Shown here piece by piece: positions 12,219 through 24,449 of a stretch of 64,000 bases of DNA. The first letter of the stretch is position 1. Every line of letters begins with the position of its first letter. Position numbers and translations under genes: made by a program. A model generated the notes under the pieces. The model saw nothing but the letters and a program-made list of their open reading frames with translations, was not told the origin of the DNA and did not search any database. Where the stretch lies: the NCBI GenBank assembly GCA_012932295.1, contig JAAONU010000006.1, positions 31,956,882-32,020,881 of the forward strand. The letters run 5' to 3'. Source of the stretch: Cyclina sinensis (taxonomy: Eukaryota > Mollusca > Bivalvia > Venerida > Veneridae).

Positions 12219-12571
12219 GGATTAACTATCTAACATGCACACGTCCTTGTAGGCGTGTGACTAAAAGGAGTCAATGTGTCTTGGAAGGACTGATTCTTAA
12301 CCCAAATTCTCCTATAAGAAATATATAAATGTCCCAGTTGACTCCTTTTAATAATCACACGCCTTCAAGGACGATAAACGGTATCTAAATTGAACTGTAA
12401 TTTACTTCTGTATTTGCTGCACCTGCAAATAAGTGATATTAACCTTAGTACCGTCTAGTTTACAATCGTGCAAATACATGAAGCAGTAAAAAGCTAAACA
12501 TATTAAGTTGAAATCTTGGGTGGTAAGAGAGAAGGTAACAAATATATGTGTGCATGTTAGTTGATTAATCC
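12219..12571. mobile_element. Small inverted-repeat element (MITE-like) with inner hairpin
   Basis: The ends GGATTAACTATCTAACATGC and its near complement GCATGTTAGTTGATTAATCC bound a segment of about 350 bp. Inside, 12244-12274 (GTCCTTGTAGGCGTGTGAC...AAGGAGTCAA) pairs with 12338-12372 (TTGACTCCTTTT...CACACGCCTTCAAGGAC) around a 63-bp loop. No coding capacity. A target duplication was not clear. Confidence 0.6.
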
Positions 12572-12579
12572 ATTCCTGT

Positions 12580-13760
12580 ATGTTTTATATATATAAAAAC
12601 ATATATATGATGTATGATTATTCAGTTTTTATAAAAGTTGATAATATAATGGCTAGGCCTTTTCCAATCCGGTTTACTTTCAACACCTACTTGTAGTGAC
12701 AATGAACAATTACTTGATGTGAGTTTAACTGTTAAGAGTAGTTCCAAAAAATGTCCTTATAAAGTTTAAAACAATTTCATGATACTTTTTGTTTCGTTTT
12801 TTCCGTTTTTTTTCACAGATAGGACATATTTATTTTGAAATAGCAGTGTCATCAAGTCAAGTAGATTATTCTTATCTACCAGACTGTGACATGAAGTGTT
12901 TAATATGAATCCATTTGTTTCATACTGTTTTAATTTCCTGACGGAAATTAAAGAAGATATGTTTATAAGAGCAAAAACACTTATCTTTAAATAGGAACTT
13001 CCTTAATGTAGTTGTGAGATAGTAAGTACGATGAAGCTTTTTTACATATATATAAAAATTAAACATACTGTTAGAGGAGACTAGCTTTTGGTAGAATATG
13101 GTGCCTGTTGGCTTATGTATGTAACAAGAATTTCAAATATTCTCTAGGTAAAAAGTTGATAAAATTTAATCGAATGATCGCACACCTGCTCAACTTTGAA
13201 GTTTTGTCAGATCCCAGTCCTAACTCCCAAACAACAACTCTCGGATACATTGCAATGTGCAAAATCACTGAAGAAAATAAAACTGACATAGTGGCTCATA
13301 AATATTTTAGGAAGCTATTAAGTACACTGCACATAACATCCTGTGAAATCTGGTGGACACTTTTTTAAACTGCCCCTTGTCCATGAATCAAGCCACGCAA
13401 ATAGCAATTTTTAATACACCAAGGATTTGTCTGCAAAGACTTGGGTTCCTTCCGTAACTCTTTATCTATCTCTTCATTCGCTCACTCCTGTGAGACAGTG
13501 TTCGGAAAGAAGCCAAATGCAAAAACCAGCCTGCTACATGTGTAGCCAATTCTCATATTACTCTTAGTCCGTGATTGCGCGGTCCCAATCTAATTTTTCT
13601 AAAACTTGAAGAAAGAGAAATTTTAATCAAAGCATTGAAAGTGCCGAAAGACTGTCGGCTGGATTTTTCTTTTCACGAACTATCCTTGGATTTTTTTTTA
13701 AATTTGAAAAATACGCCCAGAAATTCTATGCGTTTGAATTAAGAAATACATTTTACTGCG
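12580..13760. other. Spacer within foldback-like element, no gene supported
   Basis: AT-rich. An 86-codon open frame at 13108-13368 lacks an acceptable start, splice context or recognisable motif. Confidence 0.45.
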
Positions 13761-13764
13761 ATAT

Positions 13765-14744
13765 ACAATGTAAATCCTAGGCCGCTAGGATGCTGGCAGC
13801 TTGCAGACACCAAGCACTTTTTCATGAAAAAATCGTCATTGTTAAATTTCAAAAATAAATTTCAACACCTTTTGTTCAGAATGTATGTTAGAACTGAGTT
13901 CTGAATAGTGTTTCAACTCTGATAGAGTTAAGCCCGCTGGGCCGCTAGCAGCCTTAAGTTAGCAAATACATCTTTTTGTGAAAAAAAACTCGTTTTTATC
14001 AGCTTAGGTACACCTCAGATCCCTTTTTTGTATGTTGTTTGTTAGAACTGAGTTCAAAAAATCTGTTTAAATGTGATGCACCATGTATATCTTAAGCCGC
14101 TAGGCCGATTGGCTGGTAGGCAAATATTTCTTTTCATTAAAAAACTTATTTTCAATTTAAAAAACAACAACAACAACAACCCAAAACCCCTTTTATTGTT
14201 GTTGTTTGTTGACACTTACTTCAAAGATATTATTCTTATAGTGATAGCAAGGTTCATTGTAGGCCGTTAGCAGCCTTAAGATAATAGATTATGTAAGGAC
14301 GTTTTTTTATTGTTTTGGCCTATCGACACTTAGTTCAAAGATACATTTCTCGTTGTAAAAGACAAGGTTTATCTTAGGTCGCTGGGTCGCTAGCAGCCTT
14401 CAGATTACAAATCATGAAAAGACGCTTTTTTCTTAATGTGCAAAAATACACCAAAATCCTTTTAATTGTTATTGTTTGTGGACACTTAGTTCATAGATAT
14501 CCTTTTTATTTTGATAACAATGTATATCTTAGGCCGATGGGTCGCTAGCAGCCTTCAGATAACAAATCATGAAAGGACGCTTTTTTTAATTCGCAAAAGT
14601 ACCCCACAAACCCCTTGTGTTGTTGTTGTTTGTTGTCACCAAGTTCATAGATATCATTTTTATTTTGATAACAATGTATATTTTTAGCTATTAGGCCGCT
14701 GCGGTTAGGCCGCTAGGCCGCCGGGCCGCCAACTTCGCGAGCAA
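13765..14744 (-). repeat. Right long arm of foldback-like element
   Basis: About six units of about 150 bp, each with GGCCGCTAGCAGCCTTAAG-like and CCCTTTTATTGTTGTTGTTTG blocks. They are the reverse complement of the left arm (10335-11345). It ends in ...GCCGCCAACTTCGCGAGCAA before the 9-bp direct repeat. Confidence 0.75.
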
Positions 14745-15149
14745 TTAGATTTTTTTGTTCATTTTTTTGTCAATATAAAGTGTTCACAAAACTTTACAGG
14801 CGCTTTAGCTAACAGTTAAAATGAAAAATAACTTAAAGTGAATGTCAGGAGTTCGAACCCCACAAAAAGCATACATACAAAAAGTATAAAATATCCGGCT
14901 TTATAAATTCTTCAGTACAACTAAGCGAGTCGTATTTCACAGCAAATTACAAATTTCTGGTTATTTTGAGGTTGTTTTTCAGACCATAGTAGTTGAAATC
15001 AGTATGAAAATCAATGTTATGACTTTGAATTCGCAGCATTTACCTACACCATGAACATGAACTCACAAATTTCAGAAATGTCTACCAACCATGGACGGTT
15101 TCGATATTTTCAAATGAAGTCAGATGTCGTCATGCTGTATGTGCATATA

Positions 15150-16290
15150 GTTTATTTTTTGTGATAATTTCACGTCTGATTTAGATCTGATCTACACTGT
15201 CTAATATGACAATGATAATGATAATCAAGCACATCAAATATATTTTAAAAGGAATAACTAAAACTTTGATCCTCAACTATTTCAAGTTAAATAAGAAATA
15301 GAGGATGGATTCCTTATTAAATGAAGCACATACAATATATTTAAGAAGGAAAAAACTCAAGATTAGAATCTTATAAAACAAATCCGTTAAGGTATAGAAA
15401 ATTGATTCACACGGGAATAAGAAATAAAAATATCGCTGTCGTTTATGCCTCAATTTACCTTTATTTTAACTGTAACCCATATGATTAATGATAAAAATAA
15501 TTATTCAATATATTCCAGGACTAATGACTCAAGCTTTTAACCAAAAATGTTTAAAGTTAGAAAGGAATAGGGAACTGGTTGTTAATTCCTTATTCAAACG
15601 CGAATAAGGAAAAGAAAATATGACTGTCGAAACTGGTTCCATTATTTATGTGTAACTTATGTGATTTATGATAACCAAACACATACAATATACATGTATT
15701 CACAAAGAAATAACTTAACCTTTGAACCAAAATTATTCTAAATATGATTAGAACTAGTTCCTTCTTCCTTATCTAAACGCAAAAAAGATTAAACAAAGTG
15801 ATCGTGGCAAATGCTTCCATTTATCTTTATTTTGTCTGTAAGTCATACAAATCATTCCATTAGAATAACTCAAGCTTTTAAACTGAACGTTTAAAAATCA
15901 AATAAGGAACAGAGAACTGATTCTTTATTCTTCACCAAAACGTGAATATGGAATGGAAAATATGACTGCCGCAAATGCCTCCATTTATCTTTATTTTTAA
16001 CTTTAACTCACTTGATTTATGATTATCAAGCAAATATTCGTACCATATATTTTAGAATGAATAACTCAAGCTTTCAACCTTTACTTTTACAAGTCGCTGG
16101 AATAACGAAATACTTCTTTATTCCTCACTCAAAAGCAAATGAAACAGAATAGAAAACCTGACTATAGCCAATAACTCGATATTACTTTATAATAACTAAG
16201 TTATGTGGTTTATGATAATCAAGCACTGTATATTCCAGAAGGTATACCTATAACCTTTCAAGTCGAATAAAGAATAAAATAATCAAGAAA
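15150..16290. repeat. Tandem array, unit about 180 bp
   Basis: About six diverged units. Recurring landmarks are GATTTATGATAATCAAGCA, CATACAATATATT, GGAATAACTCAAGCTTT, GGAAC...TTCCTTATTC and AATGCCTCCATTTATCTTTATTTT, seen at about 15.2, 15.5, 15.66, 15.85, 16.0 and 16.2 kb. It lies between the foldback-like element and the right arm of the larger element. Confidence 0.7.
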
Positions 16291-16551
16291 AAAGGAGTTG
16301 TTACACTAAAACTGGATATAAATGTATCATAAATTATTTCCGGTAAAATTATTTGCTTTTTATTAAGTCATAATCTGCGACAAGGAAATCATAATAAACA
16401 AAAGTAGTAAAACCATATGGCAAAATAGCTAACGTATGTGAAATTTATTAATTAACAAATTACATCTAACATGTGTTTTTTTCTATATTGGTCTTGAAAG
16501 CCAACAGATTGAAAATCAACAAACACTTTATTCCAGCCGAATCAATTTATC

Positions 16552-16905
16552 TAACATCGATTCTGATTGGTCAGATAAACAAGCGTCCATTACCGAAACG
16601 CACTACGGGGCTAGCAGCTAGCATCATGCAGGGTCATGTTAAAACGATCCTGCATGATGCTGAATACTTTCTGACGCACCGAAGGGCGAAAAGTCCTTTT
16701 TAAGCATGACACTGCATGATGCAGGGTTTTTGAAAATATTCTTCCAGTATGATGCAGGATTTATTTTACATGACCCTGTATGATGCTGAAAATAATTGTC
16801 ATGACCCTGTATGATGCTTAAAAATAATTTTCATGACCCTGCATGATGCTAAAAACTTCAGCATGATGCTGGGTCTAACAATAAAAACCCTAATGGTACG
16901 CCATA
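16552..16905 (-). repeat. Right arm of the 9.1 kb inverted-repeat element
   Basis: Reverse complement of 7849-8178. It contains multiple CATGACCCTGCATGATGC motifs and ends AAACCCTAATGGTACGCCATA. Confidence 0.8.
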
Positions 16906-16911
16906 TATTTT

Positions 16912-18100
16912 CGAGTAATTTTGAGGGAGGCAGAATTTACAAATAATACTGTTTCGTCATGTTTCTACACCAAGAATTCTAATTTATGTCAGGATACATT
17001 CATTCCAGGTATTTTAAACTTTTATTTTTCTTCAAAATAAAGAATATTCATTTTAAGATTTACCTTATGAAATGAAAAAACTCAAAGAGGAGACATTTTT
17101 AAACTATGTAGTTATTGAAAACTTTAATCAACTTTTGTTTAAAAGATAAGCAACAATTCATTAGAAAAAAGTCAACTACTGGCAGCATTTAGAGTGTACA
17201 GGTGAAAACACAGACACACTGTCATGTATGCTTAAAGTGCGTTTTGTAAAACTGTCAGTGTTACTATGCACGCATCTGAAAGAATTATCAAAACATTATA
17301 TTTGTTTATATCGGATCCTACATTTTGAGGAGAATATGCAGCTTGAATGCATTATTATATTTGACTTTAAAATCTTATTTGTTGAATGGTCTACATTTTA
17401 TACGGGAGTAGCAATATTTCTTGGCTATTCTGGGACTTAAATATAGTGATAGGAAAGATCGAATAGGTACATGTATACTGTTTCTAAAAATAGAACTACT
17501 GATAAGCATCTTCTTACTGGGATACAAAAGGTCTTACAAACAATGATTAAATGAAAACCTGAACAATATCAATGTAGACAGATGGGGTACCTTTTTGTCT
17601 GTTTTCATTTCTAAATGAATATATATGCTGACAAGAATATTAGCGTAACATGTGTGGAACATGAATAAAAAAAATGCACAAAAGTTATATGATAAGAGTT
17701 GCAGAAGGTAACAAAAGTCAAATAAGTCACATTATTTCATTTGACCCTGTGATATCCAACTAAATGTGTTTGAATTTTTTGCTAAGACGCTCTTTTCGAA
17801 ATGAAGTTCAGAAAAAGTTGATTATGAAATATTGTAAAGAAAACAAAAAAATATCCTTAAACTTACATTTTCATTTACACTAGAAAGTATATTTTACAGT
17901 GACTTAGGAGATATTAATTTGGCCTCTTCTTGCCAAACTCGAACACAATGAGGCAAAATGACTGGATGCATGTATTGAACCAGCAAATGTGATTTAAATC
18001 ACTTTTACATTGAATTTTTTTTTATTCATCTAGTGTATATTGATACTGATAACACCTGGGCAAGTTAACTTCATTTCCTAAGGCTCACCTCATTACAATA
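16912..18100. other. No gene seen
   Basis: AT-rich sequence without supported exons or repeats. Confidence 0.5.
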
Positions 18101-18104
18101 TAAC

Positions 18105-19670
18105 ACGATTGATCGACTGGCTGACTGACTGACTGACTTGACAGTCAAGGTCAAATCATTGAATTTTGTTAAAACCTGGCCATAATTTTGTTATTCATGT
18201 TGGATTTGAATAAGACTTGGACAAAAGAACACTTATGACAACACCGACATGATAAAATGTTTAAGTTTGACCTTGACCTTTAAATGACCGAAACCGTCAA
18301 GGTCAAATGATTAAATTTTGCTTAAATTTTCATAACAATCTTGTTTATGGTTGGATTTGATTTATTCTTGGAGAAAAAAACAATTATGACAAAACCGACA
18401 TACTGAATAACTCAGGTATGACCATCACCTAAAAATGACCTTCACTGTCAAGGTCAGATGATTGATTTTTGCTCAGATTGTCATAACTATTGTATTTATT
18501 CATGGATTTGAGTCATACTTGGATAAAACAACACTTATAACAAATCTGACATGTTGAATAACTCAGGAATGACCATAGCCAAAAATGACCTTGACCATGA
18601 AGGTCAGATTTTTTAATTTATCCTAAATTGTCATAACTTTGTCATTTATTTATGGATTTGATTCATACTTGGACAAAACAATACTTTTGACAAATCAGAC
18701 ATTTTGATTTAAGTTTGGCCTTGATCTAAAAATGACATTGACTAGCAAAATCAAATTATTGAATTTTGCTAAAATTGATCATAACTGTGTAATTTATGGT
18801 TATACTTGATTCATACTTGAACAAAGCAACATTTTTGACCAAACTGACATGCTGAATAATTCAGGTATGACATTGACCCTTATATGACCTCGTCAGTCAA
18901 GGTTCAATTATTGTTTTTTTGCTTAAATTGTCATAACTGTTGTTTATTTTTTGATTTAATTCTTACATGTACTTTGATAAACAACAAAACCCATATTATA
19001 ATTTATTTAAGTATGACCTTGACCTATCGATGACCTTGACATTTAAGGTCAAGTTATTGAATTTTGCTTAAAATAGCCAAACTGTTGTTATTTGTAATTT
19101 GATTTGATTTATACTAGGACAAAACAACATTTATGACGAAACTGAGACATTGAATCATTCAAATATGTCCTCGACCTTCAAATGACCCTTACCATCAAGA
19201 TCAAATTATAGAATTTTGCTAATATTTGCAATAACGACATTTTTAGTTCTTTTTGATTTAAACTTTGACAAAACAACGCTCATGACAATTCCTAAATGTT
19301 AAGTTATTCAAGTATGACCTGAACCCAAAAATGACCTTCATATGCAAGTTTTAATTATTGAAATTTGCTAAAATAGACAAGTTTTTTGTTATTAATAGAT
19401 AGATTTGATCAATACAGGGACAAAACAACACTGAGAATAAAAAAATGTGTTGAACAATTCAAGTATAACCTTGACCTTTAAATTCCCTTGAAATTGCTTA
19501 TCTTCACTATATTTTTATGTTGATTGATGTAGTGTTTTCATGCTAAGACATAACTACATTTTAGACAATACCTCCAAAGAAGGTTAAACTGAACTTGACC
19601 TTGACCTTTAAGGTCAAATTAATGAATGTTGCTAAAATTGGCCATAACTTTGTTATGTATGGATGGAATT
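18105..19670. repeat. Tandem array, unit about 150 bp, rich in TGACCTTGACC
   Basis: About ten diverged units. Landmarks are TGACCTTGACC(T), GTCAAGGTCAAATTATTGAAT, TTTTGCTAAAATTGTCATAACT, GATTTGATTCATACTTGGAC, AAACAACACTTATGACAA and GACATGTTGAATAATTCA. The GACATG landmark recurs at about 18247, 18400, 18548, 18697 and 18846, giving the period. No coding content. Confidence 0.8.
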
Positions 19671-19679
19671 TATAATTAC

Positions 19680-22410
19680 ATTATTAAATGATGTTTCATT
19701 TGAAATCCTTCACCAAAATGCGCTTCATCTGTTGTATTTGCCATTGGAAATAGGAAAAGTCGAGCGTGGCCCCGCTTGCGGTGGCTTTTGTCTTATAAGT
19801 TGCCATTGTTTTACAACTGTTCTGTGTAGTAATACAGATATCTTATCAGTGTTTGTCTGGCCCTTCTGAAAATGTGAAACACATGTCTGTCATTTAATAG
19901 ATATTATATGTGGACATAACATGCTTCTGCTGAACATTATTTGAATGTCTGCAACAAAGCCAATATAGGAACGTTGAATGTTATTGTTTTGAAATCTATT
20001 AATAGTAACAAATAACTGATAAGAGATACAGGTAACTTTTTGAAGGTTGGCAAAAATATGGCGGTTGATAAAAATGCAAAATATAGTAATTTTGTAATTA
20101 GTTACAAAGTCATTTTTCATCAAATAATTCAATATTTTATATCATTTAAAAGGTCAGTAAACTCATATTTTAAATATTAAAAAAATAATTGTCAAAACTG
20201 TTTACTTTTTTGTTTGTAAATGGTTAAACATAGTGAATCTGAGCTGCTAGAAAAATGCTGAAATGACAGGTATAAATTAGTTTAGTTTTTTTCTTTAAAA
20301 GCAAAAATTAAAAATCTGCTTATATTTACAAAATATGAATTTAAAGAGCTTTTAAATGATATAAGAATCTTAAAATTCGGCTGACAAAGAAAGAAGTTAT
20401 CTAAAATTAAAAATTCTGTTGCTATCAAATGTATATAAATATTGGTTCCTTTTGCCAACCAGTAGTTCAGCTATATTTTGGTAACAGGTGCTTGTGATGT
20501 CATCAGTCAATGTGCCTATAATGAGCACTGTAAAATATCCTGTATTTTGATAGTGTTTAATTTTCTTTTGTTTTGTTCAAAATATGATTATAGATAAGGT
20601 AACTTTAATTTTTACTTACCAACCTCATCCCACTGTTACACCCTTTTAATTCTTTTCATTTCATTTTTCTTTTGCTTATTTTAATTTTTGGGATGAGTAG
20701 GTACTGGCAGTCAACACACCCCATCGCACAAGACCCTCTCATCCCCCCGCCCCCCCCCCCCCTTTTCAGTTGTTCTTTTAATTTGCTTTTTTCTGGTTTG
20801 ATTAAGTACTTGATAAAAGATATATTTCCTTTTTTTTGCCATGGGTAAGTATTTGCATGTTTTCTTCTCATAAACAAAACAGACAAGTGTTGGTCCTGTT
20901 ATGATATGTTTTGTGAGACTTGATATTCACAATTTGAAATACTGAAAGACACAAGAATGTGACATTAAGTGCGGTCTGCAGTTAGAACTGCATTAAATCA
21001 TGTACATGAATATGTGGAACAGAGTTTTAAAGCCGATGATTTGTTTCCAGGTTAATAAATAATCTTCCGGAAAAAAGGCAGCCAGAAGCTTTTCAGCAAA
21101 TGGATGGTTTGTACAGTTGCGGAAATACATATAACATCACAAAAATGGGGTATACTGGAAACGTAGAAAGTCACAGTGTTACAGACATAACAAGGACTTT
21201 GACAGGTGAAAACAAGTTGAAACGATCAAAGTTGACCCCCAGTGATGGGCTTTGGTGACACCACTCAGAAAAGATGTTGTTGACAATCACTGTTTTTTTT
21301 CCCAAGGTTTGTCTTAACGAAAACAAAGTAACTTAGAGTTGTAAATTGCTGTATAAATAGACGAAATAGTGAAAGTTATGAAGATGATAATGATGATTCT
21401 GATAACACAATAGCTGATCAACAGTTTAACTATTAAAAAAATGATTGTTAAAAATTTTTACATTACAGCCTCATCTTCAAATACTATAAACAAGACTTAG
21501 CAATCTATCAAATATAAAAGGCACTGAGTCACAGTGATAAGTGACAAGATATTGCATCATAATGCACTAGCCCATGTTTTCAAAGAAAAGGGCTTTTACT
21601 ATAACAAATGATAAAGATATATATCTTATTTATTTAAAGTCTGTATGACCTAATTATGCAAGTACTTATTTTTTTGCATTAAAATAGGTCTCATATACAT
21701 GTATGTGGAAGTTGAATAAGAAACCAGTCAGAAGCTGCGACAAGATTTCTGCAAATGACGATTCTTGGTATGTGGTGTACATGTTGGACGGAATGAATGG
21801 GACAATAGTGTAATTTTAGCAATGTCACTATGCAGTTAATGTTTATTTGTCCAGCTACTAAGACAATATGGTTGATTGGCTTTAATTTTGATAAGATGTT
21901 AGCATATTGGACTTTCTCTGAGTTATTTAGTGTATTTGTTAAATGTTCCATTACTTTGCTGTATTTATCCCGATACTTACCTTTTAAGTTGTGATGTTGT
22001 TGCTTTGATACTTCTAGTATAAAGTTTTTATTAAAATAGTAGTTACATTATTATCAACCCCCAGTTATTTCAAGATTATTTTCATTTATCTGTATAAAAT
22101 CAGTTTGTTCTAGATTGCTCGTAATATAAAATAAATCTATTTTCCACCAAATTTCAATTTGAACTAAAGACATAAAAAAATCCTGTCTTTTTTGTATACA
22201 TTTATATATAGTAACACAATAATAGATCTTGCTCTCAATACAAGAAATTCTCATTTTTTCTGCATTTAAAAACAAAACAATGTTTCCTGAAATTTTACAT
22301 CATACTTCTTTATACACAATAAAGATTATCAGGGGATAATAACCTACTTTACACTAAAATGGGGAAAATGAATAAGAGATGCAGGATATTATCATGTCTA
22401 ATAGTAAAGA
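19680..22410. other. No gene seen
   Basis: AT-rich. A C homopolymer (about 20746-20762) is the only notable low-complexity tract. The open frames here look random, with no splice context. Confidence 0.5.
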
Positions 22411-22411
22411 C

Positions 22412-24098
22412 AATGGTGAGATGGGGGAAAGACAATCGTTATAAGGGGAAATGTTCCCCTATCTACTTGTGAGTTGGAGGAATGATCCCCTATCTACAAC
22501 TGAGATGGGGGAATGTTCCCCTATCAACTACTGAGATGGGGGAACGTTCCTCTATCTACTAGTGAGATGGATGATTGTTCCCCTATCTACTTGTGAGTTG
22601 GAGGAATGTTTCCCTATCTACCAGTGAGATGGGGGAATGTTCCCCTATCTACTACTGAGATGGGGGAATGTTTCCCTAGCTACTACTGAGATCGGGGAAT
22701 GTTCCCCTATCTACTAGTGAGATGGGGGAATGTTCCCCTATCAACTTATGAGTTGGAGGAATGTTCCCCTATCTACTACTGAGATGGGGGAACGTTCCCC
22801 TGTCTACTAGTGAGTTGGAGGAATTTTCCCCTATCTACTACTGAGATGGGGGAATGTTCCCCTATCTACTACTGAGATGGGGGAATGTTCCCCTATCTAC
22901 TTCTGAGATGGGGGAATGTTCCTCTATCTACTACTGAGATAGGAAAATGTTCCCCTATTTACTTGTGAGTTGGAGGAATGTTCCCCTATCTTCTACTGAG
23001 ATGGAGGAATGTTCCCCTATCTTCTACTGAGATGGGGGAATGTTCCCCTATCTACTACTGAGATGGGGGAATGTTCCCCTATCTACTACTGAGATGGGGG
23101 AATGTTCCCCTATCTACTACTGAAATGGGGGAATGTTCCCCTATCTTCTACTGAGATGGGGGAATGTTCCCCTATCTACTTGTGAGTTAGGGGAATGTTC
23201 CCCTATCTACTTGTGAGTTGGAGGAATGTTCCCCTATCTACTACTGAGATAGGGTAGGGTAACGTTCCCCTATCTACTACTGAGATGGGGGAATGTTCCC
23301 CTATCTACTACTGAAATGGTGGAATGTTCCCCTTTCTACTTGTGAGTTTGAGGAATGTTCCACTATCTACTACTGAGATGGGGGAATGTTCCCCTATCTA
23401 CTACTGAAATGGGGGAATGTTCCCCTATCTTCTACTGAGATGGGGGAATGTTCCCCTATCTACTTGTGAGTTAGGGGAATGTTCCCCTATCTACTTGTGA
23501 GTTGAAGGAATGTTCCCCTATCTACTACTGAGATAGGGTAGGGTAACGTTCCCCTATCTACTACTGAGATGGGGGAATGTTCCCCTATCTACTACTGAGA
23601 TGGGGGAATGTTCCCCTATCTACTACTGAGATGGCGGAATGTTCCCCTATCTACTACTGAGATGGGGGAATGTTCCCCTATCTACTACTGAGATGGGGGA
23701 ATGTTCCCCTATCTACTACTGAAATGGTGGAATGTTCCCCTTTCTACTTGTGAGTTTGAGGAATGTTTCACTATCTACTACTGAGATGGGGGAACGTTCC
23801 CCTATCTACTAGTGAGTTGGAGGAATGTTCCCCTATCTACTTGTGAGTTGGAGGAATGTTCCCCTATCTACTACTGAGATGGGGGAATGTTCCCCTATCT
23901 ACTTCTGAGATGGGGGAATGTTCCCCTATCTACTACTGAGATGGGGGAATGTTCCCCTATCTACTACTGAGATGGCGGAATGTTCCCCTATCTACTACTG
24001 AGATGGGGGAATGTTCCCCTATCTACTACTGAGATGGGGGAATGTTCCCCTATCTACTTGTGAGTTAGAGGAATGTTCCCCTATCTACTACTGAGATC
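22412..24098. repeat. 31-bp minisatellite array, about 54 units
   Basis: The consensus unit is 31 bp: GGGGAATGTTCCCCTATC followed by TACTACTGAGATG. Variants include TACTTGTGAGTTGGAGGAATG and a longer unit with TAGGGTAGGGTAACG. Each unit contains GGGGAA-TG-TTCCCC, an inverted repeat with a 2-bp spacer. Two copies of the long variant unit (about 23251 and 23535) lie 284 bp apart with matching neighbours, so blocks of about nine units have been copied. No coding frame crosses the array. Confidence 0.95.
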
Positions 24099-24190
24099 AA
24101 AATTTCACGAAAAAACTGCTTTTAAAAAGTACATGTATCTATTTTTACAAATCTGACAAAAAGGGTACAGTTATAAAGGTGTCATAATCA

Positions 24191-24447
24191 GGCGCGTAGC
24201 TGCCTATACGCGAGTACGCAGCTGAATCCACATTATTTTAAGAAAAAAAAAAATAAACGAAAGTAAAGCTATTCATCTCCATTTTTATGCTAAAATAAAT
24301 GGATTTTCGTTGGTCAAGAAAGCTCTCCGGAGGCCCCAAAACGCACCAAATTGCACCATTTATTTCAAAATTTTCAGGGGGGCATGCCCCCTGACCCCCC
24401 TAGATTATTTTGAATCCACATTCTTTATAGGCTAGCTACGCGCCTGA
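24191..24447. mobile_element. hAT-like MITE
   Basis: The ends CAGGCGCGTAGCTG and CTAGCTACGCGCCTG are inverted, and the subterminal CTGAATCCACATT recurs inverted as AATCCACATTC nearer the right end. The 8 bp outside (GTCATAAT and ATAATAAT) agree at six of eight positions, compatible with a decayed hAT duplication. Inside is the palindrome GGGGGCATGCCCCC. No coding capacity. Confidence 0.65.
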
Positions 24448-24449
24448 TA

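Larger units (their letters stand above)
10326..14753. mobile_element. Foldback/Mutator-like element with 9-bp target duplication
   Basis: The direct repeat TTAGATTTT occurs at 10326-10334 and 14745-14753. Immediately inside are inverted ends: ATGTTTGTGAAGTTGG on the left and CCAACTTCGCGAGCAA on the right. The four differences between them are three C-to-T-type changes plus the terminal base. Each arm is about 1 kb of GGCC/GCGGCC-rich blocks alternating with AACAAACAACATAAACAAAAGGGG, period about 150 bp. A 9-bp duplication with long repeat-built inverted ends is the hallmark of foldback elements and Mutator-like elements. No transposase was found, so it is non-autonomous. It is nested inside the larger inverted-repeat element. 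Confidence 0.7.
7841..16911. mobile_element. Large inverted-repeat DNA element with 8-bp target duplication
   Basis: Arms of about 330 and 354 bp (7849-8178 and 16552-16905) are reverse complements of each other. Both contain several copies of AGCATCATGCAGGGTCATG and the outer motif TATGGCGTACCATTAGGG. The 8 bp immediately outside, TATATTTT, occur at 7841-7848 and 16904-16911 as a direct repeat, as expected for a target-site duplication (the left arm has two extra bases, TA, next to it). No transposase frame remains inside. The 8-bp duplication and the tandem motifs within the arms suggest a non-autonomous hAT- or foldback-type element. The interior carries a second nested inverted-repeat element and a tandem array. 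Confidence 0.65.

Noticed and set aside
13108..13368. 86-codon frame at 13.1 kb
   Set aside because: No ATG with context, no splice sites and no recognisable motif.
7841..16911. Polinton/Maverick element suggested by long inverted ends
   Set aside because: No polymerase, integrase or capsid-like frames, and the 8-bp rather than 6-bp duplication does not fit.
22412..24098. CRISPR-like array
   Set aside because: Units are contiguous 31-bp tandem repeats without unique spacers, in a eukaryotic genome.
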